Source: CAZXEJ01 sp964639895
Lineage (GTDB): Bacteria > Desulfobacterota_D > UBA1144 > Nemesobacterales > JADFKM01
Reading direction: 5' to 3'
NCBI GenBank assembly: GCA_964639895.1
Contig: CAZXEJ010000001.1
Span: 1 to 64,000 of the forward strand
DNA: 64,000 bases
The position numbers were made by a program, and so were the translations under genes. Below are positions 1 through 7,550 of the stretch, in pieces (position 1 is the first letter of the stretch; each line of letters starts with the position of its first letter). The notes beneath the pieces were generated by a model. The model was not told the DNA's origin. It did not search any database and worked only from the letters and a program-made list of their open reading frames with translations.

Positions 1-735
1 GTACCGCTTGGCTATGCTCACCACCAGCCGCAGATTGGCCTTGACGAATCGCTCCTTGAACACCTTGGCACGCTTCAGATAGGCGGCCGTAAGCAGCTTG
101 AGTCTCAGAAGCTGCACCCCGTCCACGCGTCCCCCGCCTGCGCCGCCGCCGTTGCCATCGGCCTCGTCGCCCGCCTCACTACCTGCACGCGCCTTGTAAG
201 AGGCCACGACCTCTTCCAGTTCCCTCAGCGTCTCCTCGGCGTTCTGGCTGAAGGTCCTGTCCAGCGCCTTCTCTAGCACGGAGGCGAGCTCCATGCCCTT
301 CAGCTCGCACTTCTTTATCTTGGCCGAAACCTCTATCTCCTCCTTGGCCGTAAGCAGGTTCTCGCTCCCCATCTCCTTGAAATAGGCCTGCAGCAGGCGG
401 AACTCATCGTCGGGGCTCCATTCCGATTTGTTGGCGTCCTTGTCCTGGACCTCCTCGGAGGCGAGACGGTCGTCGTCGTCGTCGACGCCGTAGCCTCCGT
501 CGCGTCCGCCTCCGCCGTGTACGCCCCTTGACATGCCGAGCGGCACGAAATACTCTCCTCCTTCGGAAGCCGAGTCACTCGGGCGGCGGGAGGATACATC
601 CTTGAGCTCACCCGAGCCCATCACCTTGCCGGCGTATCGCTTCTCCAGCGCGGCGGGCAGGGGATGGAAACGCGTCTTGGAACGTGCCTTGTCCGCCTCG
701 TTAAGCTTTACAGGAGCTCTCCTTTGCTTGGCCAT
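1..735 (-). CDS. Sigma-70 family RNA polymerase sigma factor, N-terminal part
   Basis: The gene is cut by the left edge; 245 codons are present from ATG 735, which has an AAAGGAG ribosome binding site. The first 100 residues are basic then low-complexity, with a glycine run followed by an aspartate run. A region 1.2 segment follows around residue 115 (DDEFRLLQAYFKEMG, LLTAKEEIE). The window ends inside region 2.1 (KANLRLVVSIAKRY), which binds core RNA polymerase. Regions 2.4 and 4 lie outside, so I cannot say whether this is the primary factor or an RpoS/RpoH-like alternative. It starts 49 bp after proA on the same strand and may be co-transcribed with it. Confidence 0.9.
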   Translation of the reverse strand, partial: MAKQRRAPVKLNEADKARSKTRFHPLPAALEKRYAGKVMGSGELKDVSSRRPSDSASEGGEYFVPLGMSRGVHGGGGRDGGYGVDDDDDRLASEEVQDKDANKSEWSPDDEFRLLQAYFKEMGSENLLTAKEEIEVSAKIKKCELKGMELASVLEKALDRTFSQNAEETLRELEEVVASYKARAGSEAGDEADGNGGGAGGGRVDGVQLLRLKLLTAAYLKRAKVFKERFVKANLRLVVSIAKRY

Positions 736-784
736 CACCCTCCACTCCTTTGGAATGAGATTGCGTCTCCCACTCGCCGCGACA

Positions 785-2080
785 TCAAGTCCTTACCTGT
801 CCGTCCCCGAAGACGACGAACTTGGTCGTGGTGAGTTCGCCCACCCCCATGGGCCCGAAGGCGTGCAGCTTCGAAGTGCTTATACCTATCTCCGCACCCA
901 AACCCAGCTCGTAGCCGTCGGCGAACCTGGTCGAGGCGTTGACCATCACGGTCGACGAGTCCACCTCGCGGACGAATCTCTGCGCGTTGGCGTAGTCCCG
1001 CGTGATTATGGACTCCGTGTGCATCGATCCGTATTTAGCGATGTGTGCTATGGCCTCGTCCATGTCGCCGACCACCTTCATACTCAATATCAAGTCCAGA
1101 TACTCTTCGTACCAGTCATCCTCGTTAGCCTCGGCTACTCTATCGTCGATGGCCCGCGTGCGAGGGCACCCACGTATGGTCACGCCGTGCTCGATCAAGC
1201 GGTCGCACAGGGGCGGTACCACGGCAGGGGCGATGTCGGCGTGAACGAGCACGGTCTCGACGGCGTTGCACACGCCGGGACGCTGCACCTTGGCATTGAC
1301 ACACACGTCGACGGCCATCTCGATATCGGCGCTCCCGTCGATGTAGATGTGGCACACTCCCTTGTAGTGCTTAAGCACGGGAATGCGTGAGTTCTCGGCA
1401 ACGAACCTTATGAGCCCCTCGCCTCCCCGGGGTATGACCAAGTCGATCAGCCCGTCGAGATGCAACAACTCGAGCACGGCCTCACGGTCGGCGACGGGGA
1501 CGATCGAGACGGCGTCGGCCGGAAGGTCGTGCTTCTCGAGCGCGGCCCTCAGTACCGAGCCTATCGCCAAGTTGGAGCGAATAGAGTCGGATCCACCGCG
1601 CAGGATGACGGCGTTGCCGGCCTTGATGCAGAGACCGGCGGCATCGGCCGTCACGTTGGGACGCGCCTCGTAGATGATGCATATCACCCCGAGGGGGATA
1701 CGCATCCGGCCCACCCACAACCCGTTCGGCCGCCGCCACATCCTGACCATTTCACCCACCGGGTCGGGCTGGGCGGCTACCTCGCGCAGTCCCTCGGCCA
1801 TCGAACGTATGCGGGCCGGTGTGAGCGTGAGCCTGTCGACGTAGGCCTTCGTCACGCGCCCCCTGTCAAGGGCGTCCAGGTCCTTTGCGTTCTCGGCAAG
1901 GATGTAGTCGGCCTCGCGCTCCAGCGCCCGCGCCATCTCGCGCAAGGCCTCGTCCTTGGCCTTTGAAGACGCTTTGCTCACTATGTGGTAGGCTTTCTGG
2001 GACTCTCTTGCTATTTGGGTTACGGTTCCAACAATATCCGAACCGGTCTCCGCCGGCTTGCGATTGGCTACATTTGACAT
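785..2080 (-). CDS. proA: Gamma-glutamyl phosphate reductase (glutamate-5-semialdehyde dehydrogenase)
   Basis: ProA reduces gamma-glutamyl phosphate to glutamate-5-semialdehyde with NADPH, the second step of proline synthesis, in the cytoplasm. The 431-residue length is normal. The family signature surrounds the catalytic cysteine at about residue 271 (QRPGVCNAVET), and the substrate-loop motif GGSDSIRSN is near 162. ATG 2080 has GTAGGAG nine bases upstream. The kinase partner proB is not in this window. A sigma-70-like promoter lies about 60 bases upstream. Confidence 0.96.
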   Translation of the reverse strand: MSNVANRKPAETGSDIVGTVTQIARESQKAYHIVSKASSKAKDEALREMARALEREADYILAENAKDLDALDRGRVTKAYVDRLTLTPARIRSMAEGLREVAAQPDPVGEMVRMWRRPNGLWVGRMRIPLGVICIIYEARPNVTADAAGLCIKAGNAVILRGGSDSIRSNLAIGSVLRAALEKHDLPADAVSIVPVADREAVLELLHLDGLIDLVIPRGGEGLIRFVAENSRIPVLKHYKGVCHIYIDGSADIEMAVDVCVNAKVQRPGVCNAVETVLVHADIAPAVVPPLCDRLIEHGVTIRGCPRTRAIDDRVAEANEDDWYEEYLDLILSMKVVGDMDEAIAHIAKYGSMHTESIITRDYANAQRFVREVDSSTVMVNASTRFADGYELGLGAEIGISTSKLHAFGPMGVGELTTTKFVVFGDGQVRT

Positions 2081-2384
2081 TAGCGCTCCTACAACCCCTG
2101 GGGACGTGGAAAGAAGGACTCAATTACAAGTTAGCTTAATATACGGCGGTTCCCCGTGTCAAGCACTTTTACCCCACCGCCTATACCACGACCCGACCCA
2201 CGGCAGCCTATACCCCGCCCGCCCCGGCTACAATCTAAATTATATACCCATTTCGCTCCGCCGATAAGGGGTTACGGCCCACCTTCGCCCCAAGGACGAA
2301 CACCCCGACGACGGCCCGCGTGACCCCCCATCCGCCCCCTCTCCACCACACGACCCGGGGATGCAAACCCGGACGCCCCTATCC
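2081..2384. other. Intergenic region upstream of proA
   Basis: About 300 bases between the end of the NtrC-type regulator and the proA start. It holds the proA promoter near 2136-2162. The rest is C-rich on the plus strand and I see no gene or clear terminator. Confidence 0.5.
2136..2162 (-). promoter_or_regulatory. Possible sigma-70 promoter of proA
   Basis: Read on the minus strand, TTGACA (2157-2162) is followed after 15 bases by TATTAA (2136-2141). The -35 is perfect, but the spacer is short, so a slightly shifted -10 is possible. Confidence 0.4.
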
Positions 2385-3851
2385 TCACTTGCGACCGCGC
2401 CTGCACTTTTCGATCCCGTAGTCCTTTAGCCGCAGCTCGAGCACCCGCCTCGTCGTCCCCAGAACCTTGGCCAACTCGGCGTTCGACATCGACGGCCTCT
2501 CGCTCACGGCGCGACGGAGCAGCCTCTCTTCCATCTCCTCGTTTATCCTGCGGACGAGCTCGTCTTTGGCCGCCCATCCCCCCTCGAGCGGCCAGTCCTC
2601 CACACCCATGAGGAACCTCAGTATGCGCCATATGCCGCTTACGACCGGATCCTGCTCCGTCTCCTCGCCGCGCAGGTTGAGCCCCTGGAGCTGGAGGTCA
2701 CGCGGCGTGAGCACGTCCCCCTCGGACACGATGAGCGCCCGCTCGATGATGTTCTCCAGCTCGCGCACATTGCCGGGATAGTCGTAGTTGAGGAGCACGT
2801 TCCACGCCTCGTCCGTAAGGGCGGGCGCCCGCTTGCCCAGCTTGCGCCCCTTGGTGCGAAGGAAGTGCTCGACCAAAAGCGATATGTCCTCCTTCCTCTC
2901 GCGCAACGGCGGCAGCTCTATGGTCACCACGCTCAACCTGTAGTAGAGATCGTTCCTGAACACGCCCCTTTCGACCTCGGCCTTGATGTCGCGGTTCGTG
3001 GCGGCGATGATGCGGACGTCGACCTTGATGGGCCCGCCGCCCCCCACCCGCTCGAACTCCCGCTCCTGGAGGAAGCGCAGGATCTTCGTCTGCAGTGCCG
3101 GGCTCATCTCGCCTATCTCGTCCAGGAACACGGTGCCCCCGTCGGCGCGCTCGAACTTGCCCACCACCGTGCGCACGGCACCGGTGAACGCCCCCTTCTC
3201 GTAGCCGAACAACTCGCTCTCAAGCAGCGTCTCGGGAAGGGCGGCGCAGTTGATGGCGACGAACGGCCCTTTGGCCCGCCTGCCGCGCTCGTGTATCTCG
3301 CGGGCCACGAGTTCTTTGCCCGTGCCGCTCTCGCCCAGGATGAGGACGGTCGAATCGGTTGCGGCGGCCTTCCTCATCGTGGCCAGCACTTCCCTTACCG
3401 GAGGGCTCGACCCCACTATCCTGCTCTCGAACACCTCATCGTCGGCGGAGCCGTAGGCCACCTCGACCCTGCCGCGGAGCGCCCTTTCCACCAAGGCCAG
3501 GAACTCCTCGTTACCAAACGGCTTTATCAGGTACTCGAACGCCCCCTCCTTCATCGCCTCGATGGCCGACTTCACACTCGAATACGCAGTCATGATGACG
3601 ACGTTCACCTTGGGGTCGAGCTGTTTGAGGCGACGAAGCAGCTCCATCCCGTCCATCCCCGGCATGGCGAGATCGGCCACGACGAGATCGACCCGCTCGC
3701 GGGCCACCATCTCAAGCGCCTCCTCGCCGCTGAGGGCATAGGTCGTGTCGTAGCCCCCCTCGCCGGCCAGCAGTATCTGGAGCGACCGGCACATCCTGTC
3801 CTCGTCGTCAACTATGAGTATCCTAGGCTTGCGTCCCGCGGCGGCTTCCAT
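2385..3851 (-). CDS. Sigma-54-dependent response regulator, NtrC family
   Basis: A three-domain enhancer-binding protein of 488 residues. The receiver (about 8-125) has the acidic pair DDE, phosphoacceptor Asp60 (VVADLAMPGMDG) and Lys110 (LIKPFG). The AAA+ domain (about 145-375) has Walker A GESGTGKE at 174-181, the sigma-54 contact loop GAFTGA at 220-225 and Walker B VFLDEIGEM near 241. The C-terminal Fis-type helix-turn-helix (NAELAKVLGTTRRVLELRLK) binds DNA. It would activate sigma-54 promoters when phosphorylated; no sensor kinase is adjacent. I chose ATG 3851 over the upstream GTG at 3890 because it puts the receiver directly after a short leader and has GGTGGGAG upstream. It lies 60 bp after the DnaQ-WYL gene and is probably co-transcribed with it. 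Confidence 0.95.
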   Translation of the reverse strand: MEAAAGRKPRILIVDDEDRMCRSLQILLAGEGGYDTTYALSGEEALEMVARERVDLVVADLAMPGMDGMELLRRLKQLDPKVNVVIMTAYSSVKSAIEAMKEGAFEYLIKPFGNEEFLALVERALRGRVEVAYGSADDEVFESRIVGSSPPVREVLATMRKAAATDSTVLILGESGTGKELVAREIHERGRRAKGPFVAINCAALPETLLESELFGYEKGAFTGAVRTVVGKFERADGGTVFLDEIGEMSPALQTKILRFLQEREFERVGGGGPIKVDVRIIAATNRDIKAEVERGVFRNDLYYRLSVVTIELPPLRERKEDISLLVEHFLRTKGRKLGKRAPALTDEAWNVLLNYDYPGNVRELENIIERALIVSEGDVLTPRDLQLQGLNLRGEETEQDPVVSGIWRILRFLMGVEDWPLEGGWAAKDELVRRINEEMEERLLRRAVSERPSMSNAELAKVLGTTRRVLELRLKDYGIEKCRRGRK

Positions 3852-3911
3852 AGGGTTTCTGCTCCCACCGTTCCCGGCGCGCGGCGGCACGGAGACGGCC
3901 GACGGATGCGC

Positions 3912-4766
3912 CTATTCCAGTACCCTCACCTCGACTATCCTGTCCACCCGGAAACTCCTCTCCTCGCCCCTCAGGTGGCAAAACGCCGACACATACAGCC
4001 TACCGGCCCCCTCAAAGAGACGCCGAGGCTCGACGACGCGGCGCCTCATCTCGCCGTCGCGTGCGGAGACGTACACTATCTCCACCTTGGCGCCCCGCTC
4101 GATAGCCCGGCGCAAGGCGGCTTCACACGGATCGGAACCGCCGTCGCCGGCGGTGGAGGTCCCTCCGGCATCCAGCAGCGCGCTCCAGGGTCTTGGTCGG
4201 AAAAACCGCTCGGGCGGCACACCGCGCCGCACAAGGTCTGAGACGAAGAAATCGAACACCCCTTTCAGCGTTGCCACGTCGTAGGCGGCCCTGTGGAAGA
4301 GGCCGAGGCTCACCTTTACACTCTCGGCAAGCTCTGCAAGGCGGTAGCTGGGAAAGTTGTAATAGGTGCGGGCTATCTCGAGCGTATCGACCACCCTCAC
4401 AGCGGGCATCGGGCGGCCGGCGGCGGCCAACTCGGCAGCGAGGAAGCCTACGTCGAAGCGCGCGTTGTGCGCGATGAGCACCCCCCCCTCGAGCGCGCGC
4501 TCGAGGCGCGGAGCCACGGCCTCGAAGGGGGGAGCCTGAGCCACCTTTCGATCGTCTATACCGTGGATGCGGACCGTATCGGCCGGTATGGGCCTGCGGG
4601 GATTCACCAGCGTCTCGAAGGAATCGACGGTCCTGCCGCCAGCCACGACGGCCAGCGCCACCTCGACGATTCGATGGCCTGCCGCAGGGTTGAGCCCCGT
4701 CGTCTCGACGTCGAAGAAGACGAGCGTCTCGTCGCGCAAAGGGGGCGGGTAAATGGGCGCTTCCAT
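3912..4766 (-). CDS. DnaQ-like 3'-5' exonuclease fused to a WYL domain
   Basis: The N-terminal 180 residues are a DEDDh exonuclease: FFDVETTG supplies the first Asp and Glu (near 19-21), NARFDVGFLAAEL the second Asp, and HRAAYDVATL the His and last Asp. Residues about 210-284 form a WYL domain (VEIVYVSARDGE, VEPRRLFE, RLYVSAFCHLRGEERSFRVDRI), a fold known as a ligand sensor in transcription factors and in phage-defence or DNA-repair regulators. The pairing suggests a DNA-repair or nucleic-acid-sensing nuclease rather than the replicative epsilon subunit. The start is uncertain. ATG 4766 has only a weak ribosome binding site, and GTG 4802 lies just downstream of a TAAAAT -10-like box and could begin a leaderless message. 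Confidence 0.88.
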   Translation of the reverse strand: MEAPIYPPPLRDETLVFFDVETTGLNPAAGHRIVEVALAVVAGGRTVDSFETLVNPRRPIPADTVRIHGIDDRKVAQAPPFEAVAPRLERALEGGVLIAHNARFDVGFLAAELAAAGRPMPAVRVVDTLEIARTYYNFPSYRLAELAESVKVSLGLFHRAAYDVATLKGVFDFFVSDLVRRGVPPERFFRPRPWSALLDAGGTSTAGDGGSDPCEAALRRAIERGAKVEIVYVSARDGEMRRRVVEPRRLFEGAGRLYVSAFCHLRGEERSFRVDRIVEVRVLE

Positions 4767-4959
4767 GGTTTCTCGGAGCACCCCCCGCAGCCATGGGGGC
4801 ACACCAACATCTATTTTAAATGCACGCTATGGAAAAGGAAAGCCGACCGCCTCCCCGTGTGGGCGGCGGCATCGCTGGGGGCGGAGCCGCTTACAACCGC
4901 CCGCAGGCCGGGCGGCTCCGGGCAGCGGCCGTCTATAGTGCGTGCGCCGGTCTCCAGGG

Positions 4960-5067
4960 CTACGGGGTTATCAGCAAATGGGTCAGGACGCCCATCGCAA
5001 GTATGAGCAACAGCAGCACGACGTAACCCATCATCAAGATGAATCCATCTCTCTCGTGGCTCTCCAT
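4960..5067 (-). CDS. Small single-pass membrane protein, 35 residues
   Basis: A short ORF from ATG 5067 encodes a charged N-terminus (MESHERDG) followed by one hydrophobic helix of about 22 residues (MMGYVVLLLLILAMGVLTHLL). It has no Shine-Dalgarno sequence, but a strong promoter (TTGCAG, 16 bp, TATAAT) ends ten bases before the ATG, so the transcript would start only about four bases upstream. I recognise no family. The gene diverges from the radical SAM gene at 5188. Good promoter placement and a clean TM segment make it likely real, but with so few residues chance cannot be excluded. Confidence 0.55.
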   Translation of the reverse strand: MESHERDGFILMMGYVVLLLLILAMGVLTHLLITP

Positions 5068-5077
5068 GGCGAGAGGA

Positions 5078-5105
5078 ATTATAACCGAGCCCGCGGCCCC
5101 TGCAA
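5078..5105 (-). promoter_or_regulatory. Sigma-70 promoter of the 35-residue membrane protein
   Basis: On the minus strand TTGCAG (5100-5105), 16 bases, TATAAT (5078-5083). The predicted start of transcription is about 5071, almost at the ATG (5067). Confidence 0.6.
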
Positions 5106-5151
5106 GTGGCGGACCCGTCCCCCCCGGGTTTGAGGCGCCGGGCCGGTGCGG

Positions 5152-5180
5152 TTGCATCCGGGGTGTTTTTGAGTTAATGT
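5152..5180 (+). promoter_or_regulatory. Sigma-70 promoter of the radical SAM gene
   Basis: TTGCAT (5152-5157), 17 bases, TAATGT (5175-5180). Transcription should begin near 5187, at the ATG 5188. This argues for a leaderless mRNA and against the GTG at 5179. Confidence 0.55.
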
Positions 5181-5187
5181 GAAGAAT

Positions 5188-6081
5188 ATGATCGAATACG
5201 TAATGCCATACTTCCGCCCTCCGAGCGAGGCCAAGAGCTTCATCCTCCAGGCCACGATCGGTTGCTCGCACAACCAGTGCACCTACTGCGCCATGTACCG
5301 CGGCGAGCACCAGAAGTTCCGCATGAGGCCGATGGACGAGATAAAGCGCATCATCGACTATGCGGCCGAACGCTACCACGTGCGCCGAGTCTTCGTGGCC
5401 GACGGCAACGCCCTGGTGATGCCCCAGCGCAGGTTGGTCGAGATGATGGAGTACTTGCACGAGAAGTTCCCCGAGCTCGAGCGCATCACCATGTACGCAA
5501 ACATAACGGACGTGCTGCGCAAGGGCGTGGACAACCTCAAGGTCCTGAGGGAGTTGGGCCTTGCGATGGTCTATATAGGGTTTGAGAGCGGCGACGACGT
5601 GGTGCTCGAGAGGATAAAGAAAGGGGCCAACTTCGCCCAGCACGTTGAAGCTTGCCGCATGCTCAAGGAGGCGCGCATAATGAACTCGGCCATGGTGCTG
5701 CTGGGCATAGGCGGCGTCGACCGGAGCTTCCAGCACGCCGAGGCCACGGGCAGGCTGCTCACGGCGACCGACCCCGAGTACGTGGGCGCTCTGTCGCTTC
5801 AGGTACGTCCCGGCGCTCCCATCTACAGGGAGGCCATGGAGGGCAGGTTCCAGCTGCCGGACAAGTTCCAGATGATAAAGGAGCTCGAGATCATAGTGGA
5901 GAACACCGAGCTTACGAACGGCTACTTCTTCTCGAACCACATATCCAACTACCTGCCCATCAAGGCCAAGTTCCCCGAGGACAAGGAGAAGGTGCTGGCC
6001 GAGATAAGGGCCGTTCTGCGCGAGAGGGACGAGAGCAGGCTGAGGCCCGACTACTACCGGGACGTGATAAACCAGTACTGA
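5188..6081 (+). CDS. Radical SAM protein (CX4CX2C subgroup)
   Basis: A 297-residue iron-sulfur protein expected to cleave S-adenosylmethionine to a 5'-deoxyadenosyl radical. The cluster cysteines are Cys26, Cys31 and Cys34 (IGCSHNQCTYC), with four rather than three residues between the first two. That spacing is recurrent in a widespread uncharacterised subfamily with the GCSHN signature. A glycine-rich SAM site follows (MVYIGFESGDD). No C-terminal accessory domain is visible and the substrate is unknown. The start at ATG 5188 fits the promoter, which would place the transcription start at the codon itself. The LLM oxidoreductase follows 48 bp downstream and may be in the same operon. Confidence 0.88.
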   Translation: MIEYVMPYFRPPSEAKSFILQATIGCSHNQCTYCAMYRGEHQKFRMRPMDEIKRIIDYAAERYHVRRVFVADGNALVMPQRRLVEMMEYLHEKFPELERITMYANITDVLRKGVDNLKVLRELGLAMVYIGFESGDDVVLERIKKGANFAQHVEACRMLKEARIMNSAMVLLGIGGVDRSFQHAEATGRLLTATDPEYVGALSLQVRPGAPIYREAMEGRFQLPDKFQMIKELEIIVENTELTNGYFFSNHISNYLPIKAKFPEDKEKVLAEIRAVLRERDESRLRPDYYRDVINQY

Positions 6082-6129
6082 ACGTACCGAAGCCACCCGA
6101 AACAAACACACGACCCTAAGGAGACGGCG

Positions 6130-7068
6130 ATGAGACGAATAGCAACCATCTCACCCGTTTGGGGCTGCAGTGTCGAAGAGCTCCGCGCACTGGCCCGGGA
6201 GGCCGAGGACGCGGGATTCGAGGCCATCTTCTCCCCCGAGGTGCCCCCTTACAGCTCGATCGCAAACGCCCAGGTGTTCGCCGAGTGCACGAGCCGCATC
6301 AAGGTGGGCACGTGGATAGCAAACATCTACCTGCGCCACCCCGTCATGTGCGCCTCCGAGGCCCTCACCGTCCAGGAGGTCTCGGGCGGGCGGATGGTGC
6401 TGGGCCTGGGAGTGAGCCATCGGCCCGTCAACGAGCGGTTCGGCATCGACATGGGCGACCCGCTGGAGAAGATGAGGGAATACGTAAAGAGTGTCCGGAG
6501 CTACGTGGACGGCACGAGCGAGCAGCTCATGCTCAAGCGCGACCTCCCGCCCGTGCCCATCTACACGGCCGGACTCACCAAGAAGGCCGCACAACTTGCG
6601 GGCGAGGTGGCCGACGGACTGATGCCGTATCTGGCCACGCCCTCCTACGTGAAGATCCTCATCGAGAACGTGAAGGAAGGGGCCAAGCGGGCGGGCCGCT
6701 TCCCGAACGAAGTGGACATAACGAACGGTATACCCACCTTCATCGGGGACGACCTCGAAGAGGCATACGCGGCCGCCGTCCGGGGTCTTGCTCCCTACGC
6801 GCGGCTGCCCTTCTACCAAAGGATGATCAAGAACGTGGGCTACCCCGACATAGCGCGCAAGCTCCAGGAGGGCGCCAAACCAAAGGAGGCGTTCACGCGC
6901 GAAATGCTCGACGACATAGCCCTCATCGGGCCCCCGTCCCGCTGCAGGGAGAGGCTGGAAGCGTTCCGTGAGGCCGGCGTGCGCCTGCCCATCATCGTGC
7001 CCGGCCCCGTCGGAAAGGAGTCGCCCGTCGAAGTGATGAAGAACGTGACGGCGACGTTCAGGGAGTAG
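6130..7068 (+). CDS. LLM-class flavin-dependent (luciferase-like) oxidoreductase
   Basis: A 312-residue TIM-barrel protein of the luciferase-like monooxygenase / F420-dependent methylene-tetrahydromethanopterin reductase superfamily. Typical segments are the N-terminal strand and helix (ISPVWGCSVEELRALAREAEDAG), FAECTSRIKVGTWIANIY, and LSGGRMVLGLGVSHRP in the form VSGGRMVLGLGVSHRP. These would bind FMN or F420. The exact cofactor and substrate cannot be told. ATG 6130 has AAGGAG about ten bases upstream. It lies just after the radical SAM gene, so the two may act together, but nothing in the sequence names the pathway. Confidence 0.88.
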   Translation: MRRIATISPVWGCSVEELRALAREAEDAGFEAIFSPEVPPYSSIANAQVFAECTSRIKVGTWIANIYLRHPVMCASEALTVQEVSGGRMVLGLGVSHRPVNERFGIDMGDPLEKMREYVKSVRSYVDGTSEQLMLKRDLPPVPIYTAGLTKKAAQLAGEVADGLMPYLATPSYVKILIENVKEGAKRAGRFPNEVDITNGIPTFIGDDLEEAYAAAVRGLAPYARLPFYQRMIKNVGYPDIARKLQEGAKPKEAFTREMLDDIALIGPPSRCRERLEAFREAGVRLPIIVPGPVGKESPVEVMKNVTATFRE

Positions 7069-7550
7069 CCGGTGCACCCGGAGGGGACGGCCTTGGCGCG
7101 CGGGGAGGTGCCGTCGGCAAGGGCCGGAACCGGGGGGTGGGGGCAACCGATGGGAACCCCGGGCGCGACTCAATACGGGGAGGCGGCGCCGGGGAAGAGC
7201 GGCGGGCGAGGAGAGGGGCAGCTGGCGGAGGCAAGCGGCAAGGGGATGTCGCGATGCGACCCCACACTGGAGTGCGGCCGACACCAGATGGGATGAGGGC
7301 GAGGCGGGGGACGGCTCGCCGACAGATGCGGAGGCCGACCGGCCGCGGGTGGTCTCGGAACACACCCTGCAGGCGATTGCCAAGGGGCACGGCTGAGTGG
7401 GTGCGGATGCCTGGCAAGCCCACGTACGACGACAACTACCTACACCCCGGTCCCCTGCACGGTAACTCCGGCCCTGCCCGCACCGTCCTATCAGCTTGAA
7501 ACCCATTCCCACCGTGCATGAAGCGGTAAGCTGAGACACCCACCGGCCCC
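7069..7550. other. Intergenic region with an imperfect hairpin
   Basis: No gene is seen in these 480 bases. The first half is G-rich on the plus strand and the second more C-rich. At 7377-7417 there is an imperfect hairpin: TTGCC/GGCAA, AGG/CCT and GCAC/GTGC stacked with small bulges. Confidence 0.45.

Noticed and set aside
5179..5187. GTG at 5179 as start of the radical SAM gene
   Set aside because: It overlaps the -10 box and lies upstream of the predicted transcription start.
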